From: Nakamurella panacisegetis | GTDB taxonomy: Bacteria > Actinomycetota > Actinomycetes > Mycobacteriales > Nakamurellaceae | Assembly: GCF_900104535.1 (NCBI RefSeq) | Contig: NZ_LT629710.1 | Coordinates: 992,001-1,056,000 of the forward strand | DNA: 64,000 nt | Direction of reading: 5' to 3' | Shown here: positions 9,100 through 19,542 of the stretch, one piece after another | How the letters are laid out: every line of letters starts with the position of its first letter | How positions within the stretch are numbered: position 1 is the first letter of the stretch | Notes under the pieces: model-generated | Seen by the model: the letters and a program-made list of their open reading frames with translations, nothing else | Database searches by the model: none | What the model was told of the DNA's origin: nothing | Translations under genes and position numbers: made by a program

Positions 9100-10749
9100 T
9101 CAGGTGCTCTCGGGGGAACCGGCCGAAACCGGCGACAACGTCTCGTGACGGCCCGCCGTCGGCGACAACGGGGCAGCGGTCGGCTTGCGGCGCAACAGGT
9201 GTGGAGCCGCGAATCCACCGAGAACGATCGCGAACACGACCAGCAGACCGGGCATCACCTCACCCAGGACCTGGTGGTCGGCCTGCCGACCGGTGAAGCG
9301 GCCAACCGCAAGGACCTGCTGGGAGACCGAATCGGCGGCGGTCGTGATGGTCGTCGTCGCGATGGTGCCGACCGGGAAGGTCGCGCCGGAGGCACTGGTC
9401 ACCGTGAGCGTGCGCACCCGGGTGGCTTCGACCTCGAGCACGACGCCGCTGGTCGGATCGATCGTCACGGTCGGCGTGGTCGTGTCGGTGTACGCCGCCC
9501 GCACGGTGCCGTTCGAGCTGCCGTTGGTCGACAGCCCGATCGGCATCCGCCCGTCACCGAGGGCCGCCACCTGCTTCAGCGTCAAGCTCTCCGGGAGCGC
9601 GGTCCCGGCGCTCCCGGTGGTGATCGGCGCCCCGGTGTACCGGGCGGCCGACACCCCGCCGACCGTGCTGTGACCGGAGATCTGCAGGGCCGACGTCCCG
9701 GCCAACGCGCCGGTCAGCCCGGCCGTGCTGTTCGACCCCGAGACGGTGGCGGTCAGCTGACCCGTGGTGGTGCCGCCGGACGCGGCTCCGGTGGCCGGAT
9801 CGGTGCCGGCGGTGGTCAGGTTCACGGTCAGCGCGGCCGGCGCCGTGGACGGCGCCGACGGGGCCAGCAGGATCAACCCGGCGGCGACGACCAGTGCGGG
9901 GGCGGCCACCCCGGCGAGCAGTCGGCCCAGCGCCCGTCCGGTCAGCGCCCGTCCGGCCGGCCACAACACGACGGCCAGCATGGGCACCACGTAGAGCAGG
10001 TAGGCCAGGACCTCGATGACCGGCATCGAGGAACGGATTCCGAGCACGCCGGTGAGGAGCGACTCCTGGATCGTGCCGGGCCGGGCGATCAGGGACAGCG
10101 ACACCGCGTGCTGCTGCCCGACCGTGAGCCATCCCGCCTCGTAGGCGGCCCGGAACGTACTGACCACCAGGCCGGCGGCGACCAGGACCAGGACCGCGCC
10201 GGTGATCCGGAAGAATCTGGACAGGTTCAGACGGACGCCGCCGCGGTAGATCAAGTAGCCCAGGCCCACCGCGACGACGATTCCGACCACCGCTCCGCTG
10301 GCCGCCTGGACCGGCGAAACCGCCGACTGGAACGCGGCCAGCAGGAAGACGGCCGTCTCGAACCCTTCGCGGAACACGGCCAGGAAGGCCATCACCACCA
10401 GCGCCGTCGCGCTGCCGCTGGCCAGGGCGCCGCCGGCCGCCCGGTGCAGGTCGGCCTTGAGGCTCCGGGAATGGGCCCGCATCCACAGGACCATGTAGGA
10501 CACCATGACGACCGCGATCGCGGCGACCACGCACTCCAACATCTCCTGCTGACGCTGGGGCAGCGAGGAGTTGACGCTCTGCAGGACGATCCCGACGGCC
10601 AGACACAGCAGCACGGCGACGATGACACCGGCCCACATCTTCTTCAGCGCGTCCGTGCGACCACTCTGCTTCAGGAACGCGGCGATGATGCCCACGATGA
10701 GCGCTGCCTCGAGGCCCTCGCGCAGGCCGATCACGAGCGTCGCCAGCAT
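9100..10749 (-). CDS. efeU: EfeU: FTR1-family iron permease with a C-terminal extracytoplasmic extension
   Basis: 549 residues. The first ~285 form the FTR1 permease with seven membrane helices and the two iron-translocation motifs REGLE (residues 9-13) and REGFE (~127). The family normally ends near 280 residues. Here a further ~260 residues follow: a helix, a Thr/Ser/Ala-rich extracytoplasmic region with repeated short beta-type sequences that faintly recalls DUF3068-like proteins, and a last membrane helix (VVFAIVLGGFAAP) with a basic tail. It is the first gene of the operon, behind an IdeR-like box. The permease function is secure; the role of the extension is unknown. Confidence 0.92.
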   Translation of the reverse strand: MLATLVIGLREGLEAALIVGIIAAFLKQSGRTDALKKMWAGVIVAVLLCLAVGIVLQSVNSSLPQRQQEMLECVVAAIAVVMVSYMVLWMRAHSRSLKADLHRAAGGALASGSATALVVMAFLAVFREGFETAVFLLAAFQSAVSPVQAASGAVVGIVVAVGLGYLIYRGGVRLNLSRFFRITGAVLVLVAAGLVVSTFRAAYEAGWLTVGQQHAVSLSLIARPGTIQESLLTGVLGIRSSMPVIEVLAYLLYVVPMLAVVLWPAGRALTGRALGRLLAGVAAPALVVAAGLILLAPSAPSTAPAALTVNLTTAGTDPATGAASGGTTTGQLTATVSGSNSTAGLTGALAGTSALQISGHSTVGGVSAARYTGAPITTGSAGTALPESLTLKQVAALGDGRMPIGLSTNGSSNGTVRAAYTDTTTPTVTIDPTSGVVLEVEATRVRTLTVTSASGATFPVGTIATTTITTAADSVSQQVLAVGRFTGRQADHQVLGEVMPGLLVVFAIVLGGFAAPHLLRRKPTAAPLSPTAGRHETLSPVSAGSPEST

Positions 10750-10812
10750 GCGGGCCTCCGGGATGAGAACGGTCGGTCCGGGGGTGTGACCCCCAAGGGG
10801 GCCATCGAACCG

Positions 10813-10831
10813 TTTGGTAAGGCTGACCTAT
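10813..10831 (-). promoter_or_regulatory. IdeR/DtxR-type iron box upstream of efeUOB
   Basis: The 19 bases TTTGGTAAGGCTGACCTAT match 15 of 19 positions of the actinobacterial IdeR/DtxR consensus TTAGGTTAGGCTAACCTAA as I know it, and include the central AGGCT and ACCTA half-site cores. The site lies 64 bases upstream of the efeU start, where a promoter is expected, so the importer is probably repressed when iron is plentiful. Confidence 0.8.
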
Positions 10832-11040
10832 CTATGGGGACGCTACACCCAACCGCGATCCGGGAGAAGTCGGCCTCCTGTGCCCCGGATCACGCTCAGG
10901 GCGGTGAACTGCACACATTGCGCCGCCCCGAACGGAGGTCGGGACGTATGATCCACCGGGCTGGGTTTGGTGAGCCTTGCCGTCAGCGGCGGGGAGGTCG
11001 GCGCCGCGGACGATGCGACGGGCCCCGTTAACATTGCGTC

Positions 11041-11613
11041 GTGACCATCCATCCCATCGTCATCTGCGGCGAACCCGTTCTGCACCGCCCGACCACCCCG
11101 GTCACGGTGTTCGATGCGGAACTGGCGGCATTCATCGACGATCTCTTCGAGACGAACACAGCGGCCAACGGGGCCGGCCTGGCCGCCAACCAGATCGGCG
11201 ACGATCGACGGGTCTTCATCTACGACTGCCCCGACGACGAGGGTGTCCGGCACAAGGGCTACGTCGTCAATCCGGTCCTTCAGACCTCGGCCATCCCCGA
11301 GACGATGCCCGACCCGGACGACGACTACGAGGGCTGCCTCTCGGTTCCGGGCGAGAACTTCCCCACCGGACGGGCCCAATGGGCCAAGGTGACCGGGGTC
11401 GACAAGGACAATCAGCCGGTCGAGGTGGAGGGAACGGGCTTCTTCGCCCGCTGCCTGCAGCACGAGACGGACCACCTGGACGGGTACCTCTACCTAGACC
11501 GTCTGGTCGGACGGAACGCACGCGCCGCCCGGAAGATGGTCAAGGCCAACGGTTGGGGCGTCCCCGGGCGTTCCTGGCTGCCCGGGCGCGACGCCGATCC
11601 GTTCGGGCACTGA
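11041..11613 (+). CDS. def: Peptide deformylase
   Basis: A 190-residue enzyme that removes the formyl group from the N-terminal methionine of new proteins. All three family motifs are present: [10 protein letters not shown] (motif 1), EGCLSVPG (motif 2, metal-binding Cys) and QHETDHLDG (motif 3, metal-binding His pair and catalytic Glu). The GTG start at 11041 follows a short AT-richer stretch and has no strong Shine-Dalgarno. It is co-directional with the trehalose gene 59 bases downstream. Confidence 0.95.
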   Translation: MTIHPIVICGEPVLHRPTTPVTVFDAELAAFIDDLFETNTAANGAGLAANQIGDDRRVFIYDCPDDEGVRHKGYVVNPVLQTSAIPETMPDPDDDYEGCLSVPGENFPTGRAQWAKVTGVDKDNQPVEVEGTGFFARCLQHETDHLDGYLYLDRLVGRNARAARKMVKANGWGVPGRSWLPGRDADPFGH

Positions 11614-11672
11614 GCGGCCGGTCCGCGTCGTCACTGCACGGGCCCGTCCTGGACCGCCGTAAGGTGAGGTAT

Positions 11673-13964
11673 GTGCCGGTAACCGATGTCCCGCCTTCGC
11701 CACATCCGCAGACGAACGACTCGACCACGCCGCGCCAGGCCTCGATGGTGGTGCTGGCCAACCGCCTCCCGTTCGATCTGGAGCCGCAGCCCGACGGAAC
11801 CACCAAGGCCCGGCAGGCTCCCGGCGGCCTGGTCACCGCGTTGCAGCCCATCCTCTCCCGGCGCGAAGGCGCCTGGGTCGGCTGGCCCGGGACGCCCGAC
11901 ACCGAACTCGAGGCGACCACCACCGACGGCCTCACCCTCGAGCCGATCTCGCTGACCTCGGACGAGGTGGACCAGTACTACGAGGGCTTCTCCAACGCCA
12001 CCCTGTGGCCGTTGTACCACGACGCCGTCGCGCCGTCGGAGTTCCATCGCCCCTGGTGGGAGGCGTACCGCAGGGTCAACGACCGGTTCGCCCGCCGCGC
12101 GGCCGAAGTGGCGGCCCCCGGAGCGACGGTGTGGATCCACGACTACCAGCTGCAACTCGTGCCGCAGATGCTGCGGGCGCTGCGTCCGGACGTGCGCATC
12201 GGCTTCTTCCTGCACATCCCGTTTCCGCCGGCCGAACTGTTCAACCGGTTGCCGTGGCGTCGGCAGATCGTCGCCGGACTGCTCGGCGCGGACCTGATCG
12301 GATTCCAGCTGCCCGGCGGTACCCGCAACTTCGTCCGGCTGGCCAAGTCACTGCTTGACGTGCCGACCAGCGGGGGGCGGCTCAACTACGACGGCCGCAC
12401 CATCAAGGTCGGCGCCTTCCCCATCTCCATCGATTCGGCCGCCCAATCGGCGCTGGCCGCCACCCCCGAGGTGCACGACGCGGCCCGCAAGCTCCGGGCC
12501 GATCTGGGCAACCCGAGCAAGATCATCCTGGGCGTCGACCGGCTCGACTACACCAAGGGCATCGACGTCCGACTGCGTGCCTTCCGCGAGTTGCTGGCCG
12601 AGAAGGATCCGTCGGTGGACGACGCGGTGATGGTGCAGATCGCCACGCCCAGCCGTGAGCGCCTGGAGTCCTACATCCGGATGCGCGAGGGCATCGAGCG
12701 CCAGGTCGGTTCACTGAACGGCGATTTCGGCAAGATCGGTCGCCCCGCCGTGCACTACCTGCACCAGTCCCTGCCCCGTGAGGAACTGGCCGCGTTCTAC
12801 GTCGCGGCCGACGTGATGACGGTGACGCCGCTGCGTGACGGCATGAACCTGGTGGCCAAGGAGTACGTGGCCTGCCGGGTGGACGGCGGCGGGACCCTGC
12901 TCCTGAGCGAGTTCACCGGTGCGGCCCGGGAGTTGCGGGCGGCCCTCCAGGTGAACCCGTACGACACGGACGGGGTCAAGGACGGCCTGCGCGCCGCCCT
13001 GAACATGACCACGGTGGCCGCCCGGCGGCAGATGCGTTCGCTGCGGCGTCAGGTGCTGACCCACGACGTGGATCGGTGGGCCGAGTCCTTCCTGTCGGCC
13101 CTCGAGGGCACCCGGGACCACGTGACCGAGGCCCGCAACCGTCTCCCGGCCGATGTGGTGGCGGCCCTGATGGAGATCTCCGAGACCGAGCGGCTCCTGA
13201 TCGGGACGGACTTCGACGGCACCCTGGCCCCGATCGTCGACGACCCGGCAACGGCGCGGGCTCTCCCGGAGGCGGTTGAGGCCCTTCGGTCGCTGACCAC
13301 CATCCCCGGCACGGTGGTCGCCGTCGTATCCGGGCGGGCCCTGGCCGATCTGCGGATCCTGCTGGGCGAGACGGAGAACATGCACCTGATCGGCAGCCAC
13401 GGGGCCGAGGTGTCGACCATGACCATCGACGGCTCCCAGCACCCCGAGCACACGGGCCGCAGCGAACTCTCCAGCACCGCATCCACCCGTCTGGCCTCGT
13501 TGCGACGGGCGTTGCAGAGCATCACCAGCCAGTACCCCGGGGTGGCCCTGGAGCCGAAGCCGACGGGTATCGCCGTGCATCTGCGCGGCGCCGACGCCGA
13601 GGACGCGAAGGCGGTCACGACAGCGATCGAGGAGGACCCGGCGACCTGGCCCGGCGTTCACCTGCTGCGCGGCAAGATGGTGCTGGAGCTGACCGTGGTG
13701 GCGACCGACAAGGGTCGCGCCCTCCAGCAGGTGGCCCGCGACAACCATTGCACCGGAATCATCTTCATCGGCGACGACATCACCGACGAGAACGCGTTCC
13801 TCTCCCTCGGCCGCGAGGACGTTGGAGTGAAGGTCGGCGCCGGTACGACCGCGGCCGACGTCCGGATCGCCGACCCGTCCCGGGTCGCCGACCTGCTGCG
13901 TGTCCTGGAGGCCAGCCGCCGGCGGGCCCGGGGACGGATCAGCACCCAGGCGTCGGGCGTCTGA
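11673..13964 (+). CDS. Bifunctional trehalose-6-phosphate synthase / trehalose-6-phosphate phosphatase fusion
   Basis: 763 residues from GTG 11673, preceded by AGGTGAGG. Residues ~25-490 form a GT20 OtsA domain with [37 protein letters not shown] and SEFTGAARE, which joins UDP- or GDP-glucose to glucose-6-phosphate. Residues ~505-755 form a HAD-type OtsB phosphatase with nucleophile motif DFDGTLAPI (~511) and [10 protein letters not shown] (~700). The fusion would carry out both steps of trehalose synthesis in the cytosol for osmo- and stress protection. In many actinobacteria otsA and otsB are separate genes. It converges on the LacI gene with a 9-base gap. Confidence 0.93.
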   Translation: MPVTDVPPSPHPQTNDSTTPRQASMVVLANRLPFDLEPQPDGTTKARQAPGGLVTALQPILSRREGAWVGWPGTPDTELEATTTDGLTLEPISLTSDEVDQYYEGFSNATLWPLYHDAVAPSEFHRPWWEAYRRVNDRFARRAAEVAAPGATVWIHDYQLQLVPQMLRALRPDVRIGFFLHIPFPPAELFNRLPWRRQIVAGLLGADLIGFQLPGGTRNFVRLAKSLLDVPTSGGRLNYDGRTIKVGAFPISIDSAAQSALAATPEVHDAARKLRADLGNPSKIILGVDRLDYTKGIDVRLRAFRELLAEKDPSVDDAVMVQIATPSRERLESYIRMREGIERQVGSLNGDFGKIGRPAVHYLHQSLPREELAAFYVAADVMTVTPLRDGMNLVAKEYVACRVDGGGTLLLSEFTGAARELRAALQVNPYDTDGVKDGLRAALNMTTVAARRQMRSLRRQVLTHDVDRWAESFLSALEGTRDHVTEARNRLPADVVAALMEISETERLLIGTDFDGTLAPIVDDPATARALPEAVEALRSLTTIPGTVVAVVSGRALADLRILLGETENMHLIGSHGAEVSTMTIDGSQHPEHTGRSELSSTASTRLASLRRALQSITSQYPGVALEPKPTGIAVHLRGADAEDAKAVTTAIEEDPATWPGVHLLRGKMVLELTVVATDKGRALQQVARDNHCTGIIFIGDDITDENAFLSLGREDVGVKVGAGTTAADVRIADPSRVADLLRVLEASRRRARGRISTQASGV

Positions 13965-13973
13965 CGCCAGGCC

Positions 13974-15050
13974 CTACAGGCGGGGCGGCCCGGTGGTGAC
14001 ACCGGGCAGGAACGTCGTCGGCAGCACGACCCGGCGGCCGTGTGAACTGCGGGCCGGGTCCAGGAGCATCCGTCCGGCCTGACGGCCCTTCTCCCCCACC
14101 GGTTGGGCGACGGTGGTCAGGCCGGCGTCGAGTGCGGCCCGGATCCCGTCGAACCCGGTCACCGACACGTCGTCCGGCACCCGCTGACGGCGGCGGGACA
14201 GTTCGTCGATCGCTCCCAGGGCGAGCACGTCGGACGTCGCGATCAGTGCGGTGATGCCCGGGTCGAGGGAGAGCACCTGCGCGGCCCCCGACGCGCCGGC
14301 CTCCAGCGTGTGGTCGAACCGTTCCACCACCGGCACCCGATCCCAGGCCACTCCGGCCGCGGTGAACGCGTCCCGCAGGCCGGCCAGGCGGTTGCGTTGC
14401 ACGTGATAGTGGGCGGCCTGCTGACGAGCGAGATCCACGGCGCCGTCACGATTCGCCCGGCCCAGCCGCATGCACACGACACCGATGCGGCGGTGGCCGA
14501 GGGCGATCAGGTGGTCGGCGATGCCGCGGGCCGCGGCCCGATCGTCGATGCCGACCAGGTCCGCGCCCGCGACCGCGGGCTGGTCGCAGATGACCGCCGG
14601 GACCGGCCGGGCCAGCACGGCCGCCAGATGGGGGTCGTCGTCGGGCATGGAGTAGGCGATGAAGCCGTCGACCGCGGCACTGGACACGGCCATGGTGTCG
14701 TCCGAATCAGGACGGGCCGGCACCAGCAGGAGACCGACCCGGGCCAGGTCGCATTCGAGTGTGAGGCCCTCCAGGAAGGCGACGGCGGCCGGGTCGCGGA
14801 AGGCGTAGGAGATCTGCTCGGTCAGCAACAGGCCGATCGCACCGGCCTTGCGGGTGCGCAGCGACCGGGCGACCGGGTCCGGGCCCGGGTAACCGAGCCG
14901 ACGGGCGGCGTCCATCACCCTCGACCGCAGCTGCGGCGACAACTGATCAGGACGGTTGTACGCGTTGGACACCGTGGTGCGGGAGATGCCGAGTTCGGCC
15001 GCCAAGGAGGCCAGCGTGGCCGGCGGCCTTGACCTCGAGGAGCGTTCCAT
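13974..15050 (-). CDS. LacI-family transcriptional regulator
   Basis: 358 residues with an N-terminal LacI HTH (TLASLAAELGISRTTVSNAYNRP, residues ~12-34, split here as helix 1 and recognition helix). A hinge region (PDPVARSLRTRKAG) and a periplasmic-binding-protein-like sugar sensor (~65-345) follow. The ATG at 15050 has no obvious Shine-Dalgarno. It is transcribed divergently from the sugar-ABC ATPase gene, and the shared 350-base gap contains a textbook LacI-type operator, so it probably represses that ATPase and may respond to a sugar. The ligand is unknown; the neighbouring trehalose gene is one hint. Confidence 0.9.
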   Translation of the reverse strand: MERSSRSRPPATLASLAAELGISRTTVSNAYNRPDQLSPQLRSRVMDAARRLGYPGPDPVARSLRTRKAGAIGLLLTEQISYAFRDPAAVAFLEGLTLECDLARVGLLLVPARPDSDDTMAVSSAAVDGFIAYSMPDDDPHLAAVLARPVPAVICDQPAVAGADLVGIDDRAAARGIADHLIALGHRRIGVVCMRLGRANRDGAVDLARQQAAHYHVQRNRLAGLRDAFTAAGVAWDRVPVVERFDHTLEAGASGAAQVLSLDPGITALIATSDVLALGAIDELSRRRQRVPDDVSVTGFDGIRAALDAGLTTVAQPVGEKGRQAGRMLLDPARSSHGRRVVLPTTFLPGVTTGPPRL

Positions 15051-15400
15051 GCAAGCACGTTAGCCGCACGGCCGGGTCCGACGACAATGCCACTCCCCGG
15101 CCCGGGGCGTTCGACCGGCGGCCCGTCCCCACCGCGCCCGGGGAATACCCCGATCGATGCCGCCGCGAACCCCAACCGAGTCGCTTGTTACGCCGAACGA
15201 GTGAATATGGCCAGCATCGGGAAAGCGCTTACCAAGATGCCCTTTCCAGTCCGGCGCCGAGCCGCTAGCGTGACGTGCAACACCAGGGCTCAGTCCTGGT
15301 CATCCCCGTCGGCGGTGTTCCACGCCGATCGCAGTACCGCAGTGCCCAACCCATACGGGCCCGCCCGCGAGCGCCGGGTCCATCGGAAGAAGGAACGTTC
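15051..15400. promoter_or_regulatory. Divergent control region between the LacI gene and the ABC ATPase
   Basis: 350 bases with no supported gene. It must hold both divergent promoters. The clearest element is the LacI-type operator at 15221-15232. A good Shine-Dalgarno (AAGGA near 15390) serves the ATPase. The AT-richer stretch 15183-15240 is the likely core promoter zone. Confidence 0.6.
15221..15232 (+). promoter_or_regulatory. LacI/CRE-type operator
   Basis: GAAAGCGCTTAC fits the LacI-family core pattern GNAARCGNTTNC at every position, with the central CG and symmetric AAGCGCTT. It lies about 170 bases upstream of both divergent start codons. Confidence 0.75.
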
Positions 15401-16525
<1,125 letters not shown>

Positions 16526-16545
16526 TCCTGCGCAACGCGCAGCGC

Positions 16546-16579
16546 AGCGGGCGGTCCGGGTTTCCCCGGGCCGCCCGCT
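16546..16579 (+). terminator. Rho-independent-type terminator after the sugar-ABC ATPase
   Basis: A 15-bp GC-rich stem (one G-U pair) with a 4-base loop TTTC, 21 bases after the stop codon. It is followed by TTGCTG rather than a long T run, usual for GC-rich actinobacteria. It also lies at the 3' end of the convergent pentapeptide-repeat gene. Confidence 0.8.
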
Positions 16580-16613
16580 TTGCTGTCGGTGCACCTATCG
16601 GCACCGGCGGACG

Positions 16614-17627
16614 TCAGTACGGCTGGTAGGGGACGGGCTGGGCCGGCCGCACCACCAGCTGGGTCACCCGGCCGTAGGTGCACACGGCCAGGCCGGCCAG
16701 GGCCACGCCGACACCGACGAACGGTGACCACATCCCGAGATCGACCCCGACCGCGCACTGCGGTCCGGTGCACAGAGCGACGGACGGACCGCCGGTGGCC
16801 GAGCTGACGATGCCGTACAGGCCGGCGACGAAGACGTGGATGCCCAGGACGAGGATCAACCGGCCCAGCAGGCCGAAGCCGAGCACCTTGGCCCGAGCGG
16901 CGCCGCGCAGCCCCGAGCGTCCGACGGCCACCAGCAGACGCAGGGCGAAGATCAGGAACAACGCCACCGCGGCGACCGCGATCCACACATCCCAGCGGAC
17001 ACCGCCGTGGGTGCCGGCGAGGGTCACACCGTCCAGCGTGGCCTGCGTGAAGGTGGCTCCGGTCAGGTTGGCCCGGTCCAGGTGCGCCCCTCGCAGTTGG
17101 GCCTGGGTCAGGTCGGCGTGGGACAGATCGGCATCGACGAAGGTGGCCTTGGCTCCCTCGACCTGGCTGAGATCGGCGTAGCTCAGGTCCGCTCCGGTGA
17201 AGTCGGCCGAGGTCAGGGTCGCCTGTCCCATTTTTGCGCTCGACAGGTCCGCCCCGGCGGCCCGGGCTCCGGTCAGCGTGGCCTGGATCAGGTTGGCCCC
17301 GGACATCCGGGCCTGTCGCAGGTCGGCTCCGGTCAGGTCGACCTGGACCAACGACAGGCCGGTGAGGTCGGCGCTCTGCAGGTCGGCGCAGCGCAGGTCG
17401 GGATGGTGGTCGAGTTCGGACTGGGAGAAGTGATGCTCCCGGAGCTGGGCACCGGAACCGGCGGTACAGCCGCTGGATACCCCGGGAGGCGGGGTCGAGG
17501 GCGCTGGAGCGGCGGAGGCCGGGGCCGCCCCCAGCAGGCACAGGGCGACGGCGGCCAGGCTGATGGCGGCGGCCGCCCGTCCGAGCGAACGGCGGCGGAC
17601 GCGGGTCGGCAACGTTGTTGTCTTCAC
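16614..17627 (-). CDS. Exported pentapeptide-repeat membrane protein
   Basis: 337 residues. A signal peptide (RRRSLGRAAAAISLAAVAL to about residue 40, ending ASA) is followed by some 25 tandem pentapeptide repeats of the A(D/N)Lxx type (~75-190; e.g. ADLTG, ADLRQ, ANLIQ, ADLSY), which fold as a right-handed beta-helix. Three or four transmembrane helices follow (~205-325), with a short PYQPY tail. GTG 17627 fits the signal peptide; upstream in-frame codons lack coding character. The function of this combination is not known. It is leftward, downstream of the zinc-type transporter operon. Confidence 0.82.
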   Translation of the reverse strand: MKTTTLPTRVRRRSLGRAAAAISLAAVALCLLGAAPASAAPAPSTPPPGVSSGCTAGSGAQLREHHFSQSELDHHPDLRCADLQSADLTGLSLVQVDLTGADLRQARMSGANLIQATLTGARAAGADLSSAKMGQATLTSADFTGADLSYADLSQVEGAKATFVDADLSHADLTQAQLRGAHLDRANLTGATFTQATLDGVTLAGTHGGVRWDVWIAVAAVALFLIFALRLLVAVGRSGLRGAARAKVLGFGLLGRLILVLGIHVFVAGLYGIVSSATGGPSVALCTGPQCAVGVDLGMWSPFVGVGVALAGLAVCTYGRVTQLVVRPAQPVPYQPY

Positions 17628-17746
17628 CGGACGAGCATCCGCGACCACCCCCGGGCCGTGCCAGCAGGTGGGCCACACCGGTCCAGTGGTGCTGGCACCA
17701 CGATCCGCCCAGGTCACGTACAGGGCAGCGGAGGGTGGGGGCTGGG

Positions 17747-18628
17747 TCAGGCGTCGGCCGGTCCGATCGCCGGCGCTGGACGGCGGCTCCAGCCACGCCT
17801 GGACCGCACGGCACCGGTCACCCGGCAGATGCAGTAGATGGTGAACGACACGGTCGTGACGTAGGGCGAGATCGGCAGGCTGCCACCGATGGCCAGCAAG
17901 ATGCCACCGACCACCGCGGTGACGGCGAAGATCATCGCCAGCACCGGCACCCACAGGCTGGACGCCGTCACGCGCATCGCCGCCGCGGCCGGGGTGACCA
18001 GCAGGGCGAGCACCAACAGCGCCCCCACCACCTGGACCGACATCGCCACCGTCAGGCCGAGAACGATCATGAAGATCGGCGAGAGAGCACGGACGGGAAC
18101 GCCGCGGGCGGCGGCGATGTCCGGGTCGACGGTGGCGAACATCAACGGGCGCCACAGGATCGTCAGCGCGATCAGCACGATCGCCGAGATCACGATGAGC
18201 CAGAGCAGCTGCGGGCTGTCGACGGCGACGATCTGGCCGAGCAGCGCACCGAACTTGTTGGCCGACCGCCCGTTGTACAGCGACAGGAACAGCACGCCGA
18301 GCCCGAGACCGAAGGGCATCAGGACCCCGATGATCGACGAGCGCTCCCGCGCCCGCACACCGAACACCCCGAAGATCACCGCGGCGATGAGCGACCCGAC
18401 CACCGACCCGGCCACCAGATTGACGCCCAGCAGCAGGGCCAGGGACGCCCCGGCGAACGAGAGCTCGCTGATGCCGTGCACGGCGAAGGTCAGGTCACGC
18501 AGCATCACGAAGACGCCGATCAGACCGCCGACCAGGCCAAGGACCGCCCCGGCGATGATCGAGTTGTGTTCCAGCCGCAGCAGTTCGCTGTAGTTCGCGA
18601 AGTTGAACATCTTCTCCCAGATGCTCAT
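17747..18628 (-). CDS. znuB: Metal (zinc-type) ABC transporter permease
   Basis: A 293-residue integral membrane protein of the ABC-3/ZnuB family with about eight hydrophobic helices. It includes the characteristic GxSxLxHGISELSFAGAS-type segment and the LTI-WRPLMFATVDPDIAAARGVP cytoplasmic loop. The start ATG at 18628 overlaps the stop of the ATPase gene in an ATGA arrangement, implying translational coupling. It is the last gene of the substrate-binding / ATPase / permease operon. Zinc is inferred from the Zur-like box; manganese or iron cannot be excluded. Confidence 0.88.
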   Translation of the reverse strand: MSIWEKMFNFANYSELLRLEHNSIIAGAVLGLVGGLIGVFVMLRDLTFAVHGISELSFAGASLALLLGVNLVAGSVVGSLIAAVIFGVFGVRARERSSIIGVLMPFGLGLGVLFLSLYNGRSANKFGALLGQIVAVDSPQLLWLIVISAIVLIALTILWRPLMFATVDPDIAAARGVPVRALSPIFMIVLGLTVAMSVQVVGALLVLALLVTPAAAAMRVTASSLWVPVLAMIFAVTAVVGGILLAIGGSLPISPYVTTVSFTIYCICRVTGAVRSRRGWSRRPAPAIGPADA

Positions 18629-19542
18629 CGGCGCCACGCCGAACGGTCGGCCGGGTCGTGGTGCCCGTGATCGTGGAGGCCGTGCAGCGCGCCGTCACCG
18701 CTGTGCGCGGCGTGGTCGTCGAGCGACTGGGGCAGCCCGGCCGTCATGTCGTTGGCCGCGACCACCACCAGCCGGCCGTGCGCGGAGATGACGTCGACCG
18801 GCGCGTCGTACAGCGCGGACAGCGACGCCGAGGTCATCACCTCGTCGGGCGGGCCGAGCCGGAATCGGCCGCCGGCGAGGTAGAGCACCTGGTCGACGTA
18901 CGGCAGGATCGGGTTGATCTCGTGGGTCACGAAGATCACGGCGGTGTCGTGCTCGCGACGGCGTCGGTCGATCAGGGCCGCGACCTCCTGCTGGTGGCGC
19001 AGGTCGAGCGCGGCCAGCGGTTCGTCACAGATCAGCAGGTCCGGGTCGCAGGCCAGCGCCTCGGCGATCCGGATGCGCTGCAGTTCCCCACCGGAGAGCA
19101 TCGAGACCGGCGCATCGGCGAACGCGGTGGCTCCGACCGCGGCCAGCATCTCGTCGATGGTCCGCCGCATCGCCCGGCGTTTGGCGCCGAACTGCACCGG
19201 CAACCCCCAGCGGTGGCCGTCCAGGCCCATCCGGACCACGTCGCGGGCCTTGACCATGACGCCCGAGTCGATGCCGACCCGCTGCGGCACGTAGCCGACC
19301 ACGTCGCTGCCCCGGCGTACCGGCGATCCGGCGATCCGTACTGTCCCGGAGTTCAGTGACTGCTCGCCGAGCAGCACCTTGAGCAGGCTCGTCTTGCCGG
19401 CCCCGTTGGCCCCGAGCACCGCGACGAACTGACCCGATTCGATGATCAGGTCGAGGTCGGACCAGAGGGTGCGGTCGCCGAAGGCCAGGGTGGCCTTCTC
19501 GAGTTCGACCACTGCCTTCCGCTGCGAGTCGGCCTCCCTCAC
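18625..19542 (-). CDS. znuC: Metal (zinc-type) ABC transporter ATP-binding protein
   Basis: 305 residues with Walker A GANGAGKTS (~40-48), signature MLSGGELQRIRIAEA, Walker B LLICDEPLAALD and H-loop FVTHE. The final ~30 residues are rich in His (HSGDGALHGLHDHGHHD), a likely metal-binding tail seen in some zinc-importer ATPases. GTG 19542 overlaps the stop codon of the binding-protein gene (GTGA), so the three genes are translationally coupled. Confidence 0.9.
   Translation of the reverse strand: MREADSQRKAVVELEKATLAFGDRTLWSDLDLIIESGQFVAVLGANGAGKTSLLKVLLGEQSLNSGTVRIAGSPVRRGSDVVGYVPQRVGIDSGVMVKARDVVRMGLDGHRWGLPVQFGAKRRAMRRTIDEMLAAVGATAFADAPVSMLSGGELQRIRIAEALACDPDLLICDEPLAALDLRHQQEVAALIDRRRREHDTAVIFVTHEINPILPYVDQVLYLAGGRFRLGPPDEVMTSASLSALYDAPVDVISAHGRLVVVAANDMTAGLPQSLDDHAAHSGDGALHGLHDHGHHDPADRSAWRR

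Noticed and set aside
16614-18155. Pentapeptide protein extended upstream to 513 residues
   Set aside because: The extension overlaps the znuB gene in another frame and lacks coding character; GTG 17627 gives a proper signal peptide.
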